NCBI GenBank assembly: GCA_900100325.1
Contig: LT629697.1
Coordinates: 310,001 to 374,000, forward strand
Length of the DNA: 64,000 nucleotides
From: Frankineae bacterium MT45
Lineage (GTDB): Bacteria > Actinomycetota > Actinomycetes > Mycobacteriales > Jatrophihabitantaceae
Reading direction: 5' to 3'
The position numbers were made by a program, and so were the translations under genes. Each line of letters starts with the position of its first letter. Within the stretch, counting starts at the first letter, position 1. Below the pieces are notes generated by a model, which saw only the letters and a list, made by a program, of their open reading frames with translations, was not told the origin of the DNA and searched no databases. Below, in pieces: positions 34,173-42,825 of the stretch.

Positions 34173-35485
34173 GCTCGCTGCTGCTGAACGACCGGGTCGT
34201 GCACGCGCTGCACACCGCACCGCCCGAGATCTCCGGGATCGTGTCGGAGGTCCGCGGGCTGTCGGCGACCATCCGCGGGATCTCCGCCCGCGTCGGTGAC
34301 ATCGTGCACCTGCACCACGGCGACATCAGCACCCCGGCCGAGGTCGTCTCGGTGCAGGGCGATTCGGCGGCCTGCCTGCCACTGGGAACGCTGGCCGGCA
34401 TCGGCAGCGGCGACCGGGTCACCAGCACCGGCGGCCCACTGGAGATCGAGGTCGGCGAGGCCCTGCTCGGACACGTCCTGGACGGGCTCGGCAACCGGCT
34501 CGACGGCGGACGACTCCCTAGTGGCCTGCACACGGCAACGGTCGAATCCACCCCGCCGGACGCGCTCACCCGGCAGCGGGTGGACGTCGCCATGCCGCTC
34601 GGCGTGCGCGCCATCGACACCCTCATCCCCGTCGGACGCGGTCAGCGCATGGGCATCTTCGCCGGCAGCGGCGTCGGCAAGTCGAGCCTCCTCTCCATGA
34701 TCATGCACGGCACCCAGGCCGAGATCACCGTCCTCGCCCTCGTCGGTGAACGAGGCCGAGAGGTCCGCGAGTTCCTCGAGGACGACCTCGGCCCGGAGGG
34801 GATGCGCAACGCGATCGTCGTCGTCGCCACCTCCGACCAGCCGCCGATGGTGCGACTGCGCGCCGCCTTCGTGGCCACCCGGATCGCCGAGTGGTTCCGC
34901 GACTCGGGCAAGCAGGTGCTGCTCATGATGGACAGCATCACCCGTCTGGCCATGGCCCAGCGCGAGATCGGCCTCTCGGTCGGCGAGCCGCCGGCCACCC
35001 GCGGCTACCCGCCGTCTGTCTTCGCCATGCTCCCGCAACTGCTGGAGCGCGCCGGTGGTTCCGAGCACGGTTCGATCACCGGGCTGTACACCGTCCTCGT
35101 CGAGGGCGATGACCACAACGAGCCGATCGCTGACACCGCCCGCTCGATCCTGGACGGGCACATCGTGCTTGACCGCAAGCTGGCCACCGCCGGGCACTTC
35201 CCGAGCATCGACGTGCTCCAGTCGGTGTCCCGCGTGGCCAACGCGGTGACGACGCCCGAGCAGCGCGAGCTCTCCCAGGTCACCCGCCAACTCCTCGATG
35301 CCCGCCGTGACGTCAAGGAACTGGTGGAGATCGGCGCTTACGTCGCCGGCACCAACCCGCGGGCCGACGTCGCCCTCACCCTCTGGCCGCAGCTCGAGCA
35401 CTTCCTCCGCCAGGGCCTGCACACTGAGGCCAACGCGGCCCAGTCGTGGGAGATGCTCGCCTCGATCCTGAACCTGGAGGACTGA
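34169..35485 (+). CDS. fliI: flagellum-specific ATP synthase FliI
   Basis: This 438-residue export ATPase is related to the F1 beta subunit. Walker A GSGVGKS is at residues 166-172, Walker B LLMMDSITRLAMAQREIG lies near 250, and GLYTVLVEGDDHNEPI is the family signature. It powers unfolding and entry of export substrates. The start overlaps fliH (ATGA) and the stop overlaps fliJ (TGATG). Confidence 0.95.
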   Translation: MSSLLLNDRVVHALHTAPPEISGIVSEVRGLSATIRGISARVGDIVHLHHGDISTPAEVVSVQGDSAACLPLGTLAGIGSGDRVTSTGGPLEIEVGEALLGHVLDGLGNRLDGGRLPSGLHTATVESTPPDALTRQRVDVAMPLGVRAIDTLIPVGRGQRMGIFAGSGVGKSSLLSMIMHGTQAEITVLALVGERGREVREFLEDDLGPEGMRNAIVVVATSDQPPMVRLRAAFVATRIAEWFRDSGKQVLLMMDSITRLAMAQREIGLSVGEPPATRGYPPSVFAMLPQLLERAGGSEHGSITGLYTVLVEGDDHNEPIADTARSILDGHIVLDRKLATAGHFPSIDVLQSVSRVANAVTTPEQRELSQVTRQLLDARRDVKELVEIGAYVAGTNPRADVALTLWPQLEHFLRQGLHTEANAAQSWEMLASILNLED

Positions 35486-35922
35486 TGGCCGCACAACGAT
35501 GGGTCACCACGCTGCTGCGCGCCCGCGCCGCCAACGAGGATCTGGCCAAGCAGCGTCTGGGTGCCGCCCGGCGCCGCGAGCAGGAGACCGCTGCCCACGC
35601 CGCGGCCGAACGGCGCCGCGCCGCCACCCGGGCCGAGAACGTCGTGCAGTCGACGCCGGCCTTCCTGGCCTCGATCGTCGCCCGGCAGGCCGCTGCGGCC
35701 ACCGCCGAGCAGGCGCATCACACCGCCGAGCGGGCTCGGGTCGCCGCGAACCAGTCCCTCGACAACCTGGTTGAGGCGGCTCGCGGCCGGCGCACGGCCG
35801 AGGAACTGCTCGAGCGGCAGACGCTGGCCGCTCAGGCTCAGCAGAAGCTCGCCAGCGAGCGCGACCTCGATGAGATCGCCGCCGTCGGCCACGCCAAGAA
35901 GATGATGGGAGGCCGCGGATGA
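35485..35922 (+). CDS. fliJ: FliJ-like flagellar export coiled-coil protein
   Basis: This 145-residue protein is almost entirely Ala/Arg/Glu helix, as expected for FliJ, the stalk of the FliI hexamer. Sequence identity to FliJ is weak. The call depends on size, coiled coil and place between fliI and the hydrolase/fliK genes. The stop overlaps the next start (ATGA). Confidence 0.78.
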   Translation: MAAQRWVTTLLRARAANEDLAKQRLGAARRREQETAAHAAAERRRAATRAENVVQSTPAFLASIVARQAAAATAEQAHHTAERARVAANQSLDNLVEAARGRRTAEELLERQTLAAQAQQKLASERDLDEIAAVGHAKKMMGGRG

Positions 35923-36956
35923 CCGCGCCCGCCGCGATCGCCGACGTGCTCAGCCGCGTCGCCGCGATCCAGAACCAGATCAACACGCTGGCCGGGATCA
36001 AGACCACCTCGGCCACCGGCACCGCGACCGCCTCGTCCACCGGGGCGACCTCCAGCACCTCCGGATCGGACTTCTCCTCGGTGCTCTCCCAGCTCAACGG
36101 CGCCACCGGTGCGACGTCGGCCAGCGACTCCGGCGCCACCGGCTCTGACGCGGTCACAGCGGCCGAGTCCTACCTGGGCACCCCCTACGTCTGGGGCGGC
36201 GAGAGCTCCACCGGCATCGACTGCTCAGGACTTACCCAGGCCTCCTACAAATCATTGGGAATCTCGCTCCCACGCACGGCCGCCGAGCAGCAGAAGATGG
36301 GCACCGCGGTGGACAGCATCGCCGACGCCAAGCCCGGTGACCTTATTTTCTATGGCAATCCGGCGCACCACGTCACGATGTACATCGGAAACAACCAGCT
36401 CATCGAGGCCCCGACCGAGGGCCAGGACGTGCACATCAAGACCGTCTACGGCCACCCCTCTTCGATCCGCCGGATCATCCCGGACTCGACCTCCGTCGCG
36501 TCGACGTCGGGCTACAGCACCGCCCTCTCGCCGGCGGTGAGTGGCACCGGGCTGAACCCGGCCGTGATGCAGTACTCGGCCCAGTTCAAGGCGGCCGAGA
36601 CGAAGTACGGCCTGCCGACCGGCCTGCTGGCCGCTGTGGCGCAGCAGGAGTCGGGCGGCAACCCCTCGGCGATGAGCAAGGCGGGCGCGGTGGGACTGAT
36701 GCAGTTCATGCCGAGCACCGCGGCTGGCCTGGGTGTGAACCCGCTCAACCCGTCGTCGGCCATCGACGGCGCCGGACGGATGTACGCCGGTCTGCTCAGC
36801 AAGTACAGCGGCTCGGTGCCGCTCGCCCTGGCCGCCTACAACGCGGGCTCCGGCGCAGTGGACAAGTACGGAGGCATCCCGCCGTACAGCGAGACGCAGA
36901 ACTACGTGAAGAAGGTAACCGCATTGATGAACACGAAGGGCGCGCAGCTGTCATGA
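35919..36956 (+). CDS. bifunctional NlpC/P60 - SLT peptidoglycan hydrolase in the flagellar operon
   Basis: This 345-residue protein joins two wall hydrolases. Residues about 78-188 are an NlpC/P60 peptidase domain (Cys102 in DCSGL, His150/His151 in HHVTMYIG). Residues about 218-340 are a lytic transglycosylase domain (catalytic Glu244 in QQESGG, then GLMQFMPSTA and ALAAYNAGSGAV). No signal peptide is visible, so export by the flagellar type III route is likely. It would open the wall for the rod, as the muramidase part of FlgJ does in Proteobacteria. It overlaps fliJ and fliK by 4 nt each. Confidence 0.88.
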   Translation: MTAPAAIADVLSRVAAIQNQINTLAGIKTTSATGTATASSTGATSSTSGSDFSSVLSQLNGATGATSASDSGATGSDAVTAAESYLGTPYVWGGESSTGIDCSGLTQASYKSLGISLPRTAAEQQKMGTAVDSIADAKPGDLIFYGNPAHHVTMYIGNNQLIEAPTEGQDVHIKTVYGHPSSIRRIIPDSTSVASTSGYSTALSPAVSGTGLNPAVMQYSAQFKAAETKYGLPTGLLAAVAQQESGGNPSAMSKAGAVGLMQFMPSTAAGLGVNPLNPSSAIDGAGRMYAGLLSKYSGSVPLALAAYNAGSGAVDKYGGIPPYSETQNYVKKVTALMNTKGAQLS

Positions 36957-38530
36957 CCGCAACCAACGTGGCCCTCCTCAACGTCGCCGCGCCGCTCACC
37001 CAGCCGACTTCACCCCGGGTGCAGCGCCGCAGCGAGGAGGACTCCTCCCAGCCCGAGCGCAGCGTCGCCAAGGGCGAGAGCACCGACGCGACCGCCTCGA
37101 CCTCGGGCAGCGAGAAGACCAACCCGTCGCGACGGGGTCGCAGCGCGACCGATGCCGCTGCGGACTTCGCCGCGCTGCTGGCCGGTTCGATCGCCGCCGG
37201 CTCAACGGCAACCCCGGCAACGACTGAGCCGAGAGCGACCCCGGTCACCGGGTCCGCAACCGCCGATCCGACAGCGCCAGCCGACCCGACCAGCGGGACG
37301 GCGGCCGACGCCGCGCTTCTCGCCGGCCTCGCCGCACTGCTGGCCCCGGCGACCGTCACCCCGCTGGCGGCTTCGGCCAAGGGTGCAGCCACCGCATCGG
37401 CAGACGCCACCTCCATCTCCGCGGTCACGCTCCCAGTGGCAACCGGCAGCACGCCGACGACCGCGAGCGCCACTCCGGCCACGACCGACGCCGCAGACCC
37501 GGCCGCCACGACGGCGCTCACCACTGCATCCACGAGTGCCGCCTTCACCGCGTTGGTCGAGAGCGCCACTGCGTCATCGTCCGGCACCTCTGCCAGTACG
37601 ACGGCGACCACCGAGCCCGCCCCGGCGAGCACCCGCGAGCCCGTCGATGCGCGCGTCACCAGCACTTCGCCGGCCACGGCCAGCGCGACCACGGCCAGCA
37701 CGGCCAGCGCGAGCACGCCGACTGCGGGCCCGACCACCGCGCCGGCGGCGAGCAGCCAGTCCCCGAGCGACGCGGCAGCTATTGCAGCCGCCGCCCTCTC
37801 GGCCCAGGCGCAGACCCAGGCCCAGGCCCACGCCACGTCGGCGACGGCCACGACCGCGACTGCGACCGCGACCGCGATCACCGACGTCAGCACTGCCGGG
37901 GCGGCAACGGCGGTCACCAGCGCCGTCGCCTCCGCGACCGGCGGGGCCACCGCAGCCAGCGACCGTCCGGCCACCCCGAACGCACCGCTGAGCGCCGACG
38001 CCCTGGTGGTGAGCCAGACCGGAAACTCCGTCTCGGCCCAGCAGGCGATCAACGCGCTGACCCAGCCCGTCCAGGCGGCACCGCCGGCCGCTCCGGTGGC
38101 GGCCGCGGCCCCGCCGGCCGCCATCGCCCAGCAGCTCAGCACCCCGATCAACGCGCTGCTCACCACGGCCAGCGGTCAGCACCAGCTCACCATCGACCTG
38201 CACCCGGCCGAGCTGGGCGCGGTCCGCGTGATCGCGCACATCAACAACGGCCAGATCAGCGTCTCACTCAGCGCGGCCACCGCCGGCGGGCACGACGCCC
38301 TCAGCGACAGCCTCGGCGATCTCAGCCGAAACCTGCACAGCCACGGCTTCACCGGCGTCGAGGTATCCCTCGGCAATGGCGGCAGTGACCGTGATGGTGG
38401 CAACGGTGGCCGTACCTCGAACGGACGCGGGAACGCGAACTCGGGCGAGACGGCATCGAGCGCATCCACCGGCCCGAGCGGGCGCGTCCGCGGTATCGCC
38501 GCCGACACCGCGCTGGATCGGCTGCTCTGA
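36953..38530 (+). CDS. fliK: flagellar hook-length control protein FliK
   Basis: In this 525-residue protein, residues 1-390 are dominated by Ala, Thr, Ser and Pro and are low complexity. The C-terminal Flg_hook domain begins near 395 (INALLTTASGQHQLTIDLHPAELGAVRV). FliK measures the hook and switches export specificity through FlhB. The long disordered part is usual for the ruler segment. The last 45 residues are Gly/Ser/Asn-rich and basic. Confidence 0.9.
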   Translation: MTATNVALLNVAAPLTQPTSPRVQRRSEEDSSQPERSVAKGESTDATASTSGSEKTNPSRRGRSATDAAADFAALLAGSIAAGSTATPATTEPRATPVTGSATADPTAPADPTSGTAADAALLAGLAALLAPATVTPLAASAKGAATASADATSISAVTLPVATGSTPTTASATPATTDAADPAATTALTTASTSAAFTALVESATASSSGTSASTTATTEPAPASTREPVDARVTSTSPATASATTASTASASTPTAGPTTAPAASSQSPSDAAAIAAAALSAQAQTQAQAHATSATATTATATATAITDVSTAGAATAVTSAVASATGGATAASDRPATPNAPLSADALVVSQTGNSVSAQQAINALTQPVQAAPPAAPVAAAAPPAAIAQQLSTPINALLTTASGQHQLTIDLHPAELGAVRVIAHINNGQISVSLSAATAGGHDALSDSLGDLSRNLHSHGFTGVEVSLGNGGSDRDGGNGGRTSNGRGNANSGETASSASTGPSGRVRGIAADTALDRLL

Positions 38531-38581
38531 GATGACCAACAGAAACGTAGTACGGATCAACCGGCTCAATAAGGAGAGAAG

Positions 38582-39013
38582 ATGACAAGCCCAGTTAGCT
38601 CTGTCGGAACTACGGCAACGGCGACGGTGCCATCGACGACGAGCTCAAATGTCTCAACGGTCGACAACACCTCGTTGTCGCCGGACGCATTCCTGCAGCT
38701 GCTCGTCGCGCAGCTGAAGTACCAGGACCCGAGCAAGCCGGTTGACACTTCGACCTTCATGAACGAGACGGCGACCCTGTCCCAGGTGCAGACCATGCAG
38801 ACGCTCTCCACCAACAGCCAGAGCACGCTCAATGCACAGCAGGTGCAGGCGGCGACCAGCATGGTCGGACACACGATCAGCTACACCGACAGCTCCGGCA
38901 ACCTCGCGACTGGCGTCGTCAGCGCGGCCACCATCTCCGGCACGACACCGTCGCTGCAGGTAGGCAAGACCACCGTCGCTCTGACCAGCGTCCAGCAGGT
39001 CCTCTCCAGCTAG
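38582..39013 (+). CDS. flgD: flagellar hook assembly (scaffold) protein FlgD
   Basis: This 143-residue hook cap has the conserved LSPDAFLQLLVAQLKYQDPSKPVDTSTFMNE motif at about 33-63. It lacks the C-terminal FlgD domains of larger homologues and ends after a short beta region, a short form known in Gram-positive bacteria. AAGGAGAG precedes the ATG. Confidence 0.93.
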   Translation: MTSPVSSVGTTATATVPSTTSSNVSTVDNTSLSPDAFLQLLVAQLKYQDPSKPVDTSTFMNETATLSQVQTMQTLSTNSQSTLNAQQVQAATSMVGHTISYTDSSGNLATGVVSAATISGTTPSLQVGKTTVALTSVQQVLSS

Positions 39014-39103
39014 TCCCCAGCCCGTCCAACAACACCACTCAATGCACCACCCCAAAACGTAAATCCCCCACAGCGTCACCCCCGACAAAGGAGTACCCCC
39101 ACC

Positions 39104-39904
39104 ATGTTGCGCTCACTCTTCACCGGCATCTCCGGTCTCTCGGCACACCAGCAGATGCTCGACGTTGCGTCGAACAACATCGCCAACGTCAACACCACCG
39201 GCTACAAGAGCAGCTCGGCGGTCTTCTCCGACACCCTCAGCCAGACGCTGCAGGGCGCCTCGGCCGGTAGCGCCACCCAGGGCGGCACGAACGGCAAGCA
39301 GGTCGGCCTCGGCGTCAAGCTGGCCGGCGTCGTCACCGACTTCACCCAGGGCTCGACCCAGACCACCGGCCGCGGCACCGACATGCTCGTCGACGGTGAC
39401 GGCTTCTTCATGGTCTCGCAGGGCGGCCAGACGCTCTACACGCGCCAGGGCAGCTACTCCCTCGACCAGGTGGGCCACCTGGTGACGCCGTCCGGCGGCA
39501 TGCTGGAGGACTCCACCGGCGCCCCGCTGGTCCTCACCGGCCTCACCACCGGCACGTACCAGAGCTACAGCATCGCCCAGGACGGCACCATCAACGCCGT
39601 CGACGCAACCGGCGCCTCCACCGTCCTCGGCCAGATCGGTCTGGCGACGTTCGCGAACCCGGCCGGCCTGCAGAAGATGGGTGACTCCGAGTACGCCGTC
39701 AGCGGCAACTCCGGCCCGGCCATCATGGGCCTGCCGGGCACCGGTGCCTTCGGCAAGATCACCGCCGGCGCGCTGGAGATGTCCAACGTCAACCTGGCCG
39801 CCGAGCTCACCAACCTGATCATCGCCGAGCGTGGCTACCAGGCCAACTCGCGCGTCATCAGCACCTCCGACGAGGTTCTGCAGACGCTGGTCCAGCTCCA
39901 GTAG
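39104..39904 (+). CDS. flgE: flagellar hook protein FlgE (short form) or distal-rod-like protein
   Basis: This 266-residue member of the FlgE/F/G family has the N-terminal motif LRSLFTGISGLSAHQQMLDVASNNIANVNTTGYKSS and the C-terminal MSNVNLAAELTNLIIAERGYQANSRVIS. Place after flgD supports FlgE, but its length is nearer to FlgG, and no separate flgF/flgG is in the window. It therefore could serve as the only hook/rod polymer encoded here. AAGGAG precedes the ATG. Confidence 0.85.
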   Translation: MLRSLFTGISGLSAHQQMLDVASNNIANVNTTGYKSSSAVFSDTLSQTLQGASAGSATQGGTNGKQVGLGVKLAGVVTDFTQGSTQTTGRGTDMLVDGDGFFMVSQGGQTLYTRQGSYSLDQVGHLVTPSGGMLEDSTGAPLVLTGLTTGTYQSYSIAQDGTINAVDATGASTVLGQIGLATFANPAGLQKMGDSEYAVSGNSGPAIMGLPGTGAFGKITAGALEMSNVNLAAELTNLIIAERGYQANSRVISTSDEVLQTLVQLQ

Positions 39905-39947
39905 TAACCGGCAACACATCCGCCCATATCCATGAGGCGTGCCCCAC

Positions 39948-39981
39948 GGCCGGACCTGATCCTGCGGGCTCAGGTTCGGCC
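39948..39981 (+). terminator. hairpin after flgE
   Basis: GGCCGGACCTGA (39948-39959) pairs with 39970-39981 over 12 bp with one G-U, and the loop is 10 nt. It lies 44 nt after the flgE stop and may end part of the transcript before flbD. Confidence 0.55.
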
Positions 39982-40047
39982 TAGGGCAGCCGATTAAAAG
40001 TTCAACGGGGCCACGGACGGCCTCTTCGAAATTCAAGGATGGATCCC

Positions 40048-40395
40048 ATGTTGCAGGTACATCGGTTAGGCGGCCCGGTCTTCGCCTTGAACCCCGACCT
40101 CATCGAGCGCGCTGAGGCAACCCCCGACACGGTTGTCACGCTGGTCGACGGCAACAAGTACGTCATCCAGGAATCCCTCGACGAACTCGTCGACGCGATC
40201 CGCGCCTGGCGCTCTGAGGTCATCGCCATCGCCCTGTCGATGGGCAATGACAACGCCGCCCCGATCACGGCCGGACCCAACCAGTGGCTCGCCCGCGAAC
40301 CCTCCCCGCACCAGCGGCACAGCGGTTCCGGCAACAGCGGCCAGACATCAGGACACGGATCTTCGGTAGTCGCCCTGCATCGCAAGGGAGTCTGA
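40048..40395 (+). CDS. flbD: FlbD-family flagellar protein
   Basis: This small protein of 115 residues has the FlbD domain at its N-terminus (LQVHRLGGPVFALNPDLIERAEATPDTVVTLVDGNKYVIQESLDELVDAI, residues 2-51) and a disordered Ser/Gly/His-rich tail. The exact role of FlbD is not settled; the gene typically stands before motA. I start at ATG 40048 because AAGGA is 8 nt upstream, while ATG 40039 overlaps that site. Confidence 0.85.
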   Translation: MLQVHRLGGPVFALNPDLIERAEATPDTVVTLVDGNKYVIQESLDELVDAIRAWRSEVIAIALSMGNDNAAPITAGPNQWLAREPSPHQRHSGSGNSGQTSGHGSSVVALHRKGV

Positions 40396-40396
40396 C

Positions 40397-41167
40397 GTGG
40401 ATCCGGCAACCTTAATCGGCGTCGGAGCAGCTCTGGTCGCGGTCTTCGGATCGATGATCCTCGAGGGCAGCAGCCCGATGGCGATCTTCCTGCCGTCCCC
40501 GATGATCCTGGTCTTCGTCGGGACCATCGGCGCCGCCGTCGCCGGTGGCGTGCTCACTGACGCCAAGGCGCTTCCGAAGCTCATCAAACTCGCCATGACG
40601 GCCAAGGTCGCTCCCCCCGACGAGTCGGTCGCGATCCTGGTCAAGCTGGCCGAGCGCGCCCGTCGCGAGGGCCTGCTGGCCCTCGAGGACGACGTCGCCA
40701 ACATCGAGGACCCCTTCCTGAAGCGGGCCCTGGAGATGGCGGTCGACGGGACCGACTCCTCCGCGGTGGCCGAGATTCTTGGCGCCGAGGTGGACACCAA
40801 GCGCAGCAACGACCGTCAGGGCGCCAAGATCATGCAGGACATGGGCGGCTTTGCTCCGACGATCGGCATCATCGGCACCGTCATCGGCCTCATCCACGTG
40901 CTCGGCAACCTGGCTGAGCCGTCCCAGCTCGGTGCCGAGATCGCCTCGGCCTTCGTCGCCACCCTCTGGGGTGTGCTCTCGGCCAACATCTTCTGGTTCC
41001 CGCTGGGCAACCGGCTGCGCCGCATCAGCGACATGGAGTGCGCGCAGATGGATCTCGCCATCGAGGGCGTCCTCGCTATCCAGGACGGCTCCAACCCGCG
41101 CCTGGTCGAGCAGAAGCTGCACAGCTTGCTGCCGCCGGCCGAGCAGAGCAAGAAGGAAGTTGCCTGA
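40397..41167 (+). CDS. motA: flagellar motor stator protein MotA
   Basis: This 256-residue stator subunit has four membrane helices (about 5-25, 34-52, 150-172, 182-203) and the conserved cytosolic loop with ARREGLLALEDD. The Pro-containing GGFAPTIGIIGTVIGLIHVL marks the third helix. With MotB it forms the ion channel that drives rotation. The GTG start is one base after the flbD stop. Confidence 0.95.
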   Translation: MDPATLIGVGAALVAVFGSMILEGSSPMAIFLPSPMILVFVGTIGAAVAGGVLTDAKALPKLIKLAMTAKVAPPDESVAILVKLAERARREGLLALEDDVANIEDPFLKRALEMAVDGTDSSAVAEILGAEVDTKRSNDRQGAKIMQDMGGFAPTIGIIGTVIGLIHVLGNLAEPSQLGAEIASAFVATLWGVLSANIFWFPLGNRLRRISDMECAQMDLAIEGVLAIQDGSNPRLVEQKLHSLLPPAEQSKKEVA

Positions 41168-41169
41168 TC

Positions 41170-42108
41170 ATGAGTGGGCACGGGCGTAAGAAGAAGCATC
41201 ACGAGGAGGAAGAGGGTGAAGGCGGCAGCGAGCGTTGGCTAGTGACATACGCCGACATGCTCACCCTGCTGCTGGTGCTCTTCATCGTCCTCTACTCGAT
41301 CTCCAAGGTGAACACCTCGAAGCTCTCGCAGCTTCGGGCGTCGCTCTCCTCCGCACTCGGTGGTGGCCAGCAGTCCATCCTGGACGGCAGCACCGGCCTC
41401 GGTAACTCCGAGGGCGACACCATCGCCGCCCAGCTGATCCCCGATCCGGAGAGCCAGGCGGCGGCCAACGGCGTGCCGACGGTACCCAACCCCGATCTCG
41501 CACCGGGGGCGGCCAGTGCCGCCGTCGACGCGGCCCAGGCGGCGCAGGCGGCCAAGGCGGTCGCCGAGGCCAAGCAGGGCGCGGCGGCGGTGAAGGCCGA
41601 GGTCGACGAGTTCGAGAAGATCGAGAAGAGCATCGCCAAGTCACTCGGGGCCCGGGGGCTGGCCGGTGTCGCGCAGTACAGCATCGATCAGCGCGGCCTG
41701 GTCGTCACGATCGTCACCAACAGTCTCGTCTTCCCCGGTAATCAGGCCACCCTGTTGCCTGGTGGCCAGACGATCCTGGACGCAGTCGTCCCACCGCTGG
41801 TGCATATCCCGAACCCCATCGAAGTGGACGGGCACACCAACCAGCTCGGGGTGAGCACCGAGCCCGAGTACCCCTCGGGCTGGGAGCTCTCATCGGCCCG
41901 GGCGTCGGCCGTGGTCCGCTTCATGATCGACCGGAAGGTCCCGGCGAGCCGTCTCTCGGCGGCCGGCTACTCCGATCAGCGGCCGCTCTACGCACCGAGC
42001 GATCCCCGCTCCGTGGCCGGCAACCGCCGGGTCGACGTGGTGATCCTGTCGATGCTCTCGGCGGCCGACAGATCGAAGCTACCGACCGTCGCCGCCCAGC
42101 AACCCTGA
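41170..42108 (+). CDS. motB: flagellar motor stator protein MotB
   Basis: This 312-residue protein has a basic/acidic N-terminus, one membrane helix (about 28-46) with the proton-binding Asp29 in YADMLTLLLVLF, and an OmpA-type peptidoglycan-binding domain (about 190-300, EVDGHTNQLG, then NRRVDVVIL). It anchors the stator to the wall. ATG 41170 is two bases after the motA stop; a longer reading into motA is a shadow. Confidence 0.95.
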   Translation: MSGHGRKKKHHEEEEGEGGSERWLVTYADMLTLLLVLFIVLYSISKVNTSKLSQLRASLSSALGGGQQSILDGSTGLGNSEGDTIAAQLIPDPESQAAANGVPTVPNPDLAPGAASAAVDAAQAAQAAKAVAEAKQGAAAVKAEVDEFEKIEKSIAKSLGARGLAGVAQYSIDQRGLVVTIVTNSLVFPGNQATLLPGGQTILDAVVPPLVHIPNPIEVDGHTNQLGVSTEPEYPSGWELSSARASAVVRFMIDRKVPASRLSAAGYSDQRPLYAPSDPRSVAGNRRVDVVILSMLSAADRSKLPTVAAQQP

Positions 42109-42190
42109 CCCACCGCTGAAAACACCATCTGAATCCACCGCACTTCCCGTCCCGCAAGACATCGAATAGCAAGTACCGAGGAGAAGCATC

Positions 42191-42706
42191 ATGGCTATCG
42201 CTGCCCCAACCGAGCGCAAGGTCGTCGGCCAGACATCGGTCAAGACCGGAGCCGGCGCAAACGCCGGCGGTAAGAACATCGCCGGCGGCGCAGCCGAGGC
42301 CGAGGAGCCGGTGAAGAAGAGCAAGAAGAAGCTCATCATCATCGCGGCTGTCCTCGTTCTCGCGCTGGGCGGCGCCGGCTACTTCTTCCTGATGCCGAAA
42401 TCGACCACCGTCGCGGTGCCGAAGCCGGGGAACATCATCAGCATGGAGTCGACCACGCTGAACCTGGCCGGTGGGCACTACCTCAAGCTGCAGGTGGCGA
42501 TCGAGCTGGTGGCCGGGCACGAGGCCGGGATGGACACCAACGAGGCGGCGAACATCGTCATCGACGAGTTCAGCAACCGCACGGTCGCTGAGATCTCATC
42601 GCAGGCCCAGCGCGACGCCCTCAAGAAGGACCTGGTCGCCAAGCTGAAGAAGGCCTACCCCGAGAAGATCTACGACGTCTTCCTCATCCAGTTCGTCTCA
42701 CAGTAA
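42191..42706 (+). CDS. fliL: flagellar basal body-associated protein FliL
   Basis: This 171-residue single-span protein has a basic segment KKSKKK, a membrane helix at about 48-68 and an outer FliL domain ending KAYPEKIYDVFLIQFVSQ. FliL surrounds the stator and supports torque. CGAGGAGAAG lies before the ATG. Confidence 0.92.
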   Translation: MAIAAPTERKVVGQTSVKTGAGANAGGKNIAGGAAEAEEPVKKSKKKLIIIAAVLVLALGGAGYFFLMPKSTTVAVPKPGNIISMESTTLNLAGGHYLKLQVAIELVAGHEAGMDTNEAANIVIDEFSNRTVAEISSQAQRDALKKDLVAKLKKAYPEKIYDVFLIQFVSQ

Positions 42707-42756
42707 TCTCTTAACCCGCGCGAGAGCGCCCCAGATTCCGAGGAAAAGCCACATAT

Positions 42757-42825
42757 ATGGGCAGTGCGCAAGCATTGAAGGCGGCACGGATGCCGCTACC
42801 TAGCAACAGCCCCCGGAGGGGGTGA
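42757..42825 (+). CDS. 22-residue upstream ORF coupled to fliM
   Basis: ATG 42757 opens 22 codons (MGSAQALKAARMPLPSNSPR, then Arg-Gly) that end at TGA 42823-42825, overlapping the fliM GTG as GTGA. GAGGA lies about 12 nt upstream. The fliM Shine-Dalgarno is only 2 nt from its GTG, so translation of fliM by reinitiation from this short ORF is plausible. Its coding status is an inference. Confidence 0.35.
   Translation: MGSAQALKAARMPLPSNSPRRG
42781..42822 (+). promoter_or_regulatory. fliM leader with two GGA-loop hairpins (predicted CsrA sites)
   Basis: GCGGCA-CGGA-TGCCGC (42781-42796) is a perfect 6-bp stem, and its core CACGGATG fits CANGGANG. CCCCC-GGA-GGGGG (42810-42822) folds the Shine-Dalgarno itself into a stem with GGA in the loop. 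The pair mirrors the flagellin leader. Confidence 0.55.

Noticed and set aside
36796-38166. 456-codon open frame opposite fliK
   Set aside because: It is the mirror image of an Ala/Thr-rich gene and gives only Ala/Val-rich sequence; the sense frame has the Flg_hook domain.
39980-40030. Sigma-28 promoter before flbD
   Set aside because: An AAAAGTT stretch resembles a -35 box, but no GCCGAT-like box follows at 11 bp.
42757-42825. Missing N-terminus of FliM by frameshift from the upstream ORF
   Set aside because: The upstream peptide has no EIDALL-like motif in any frame, so a simple frameshift does not restore the canonical FliM start.
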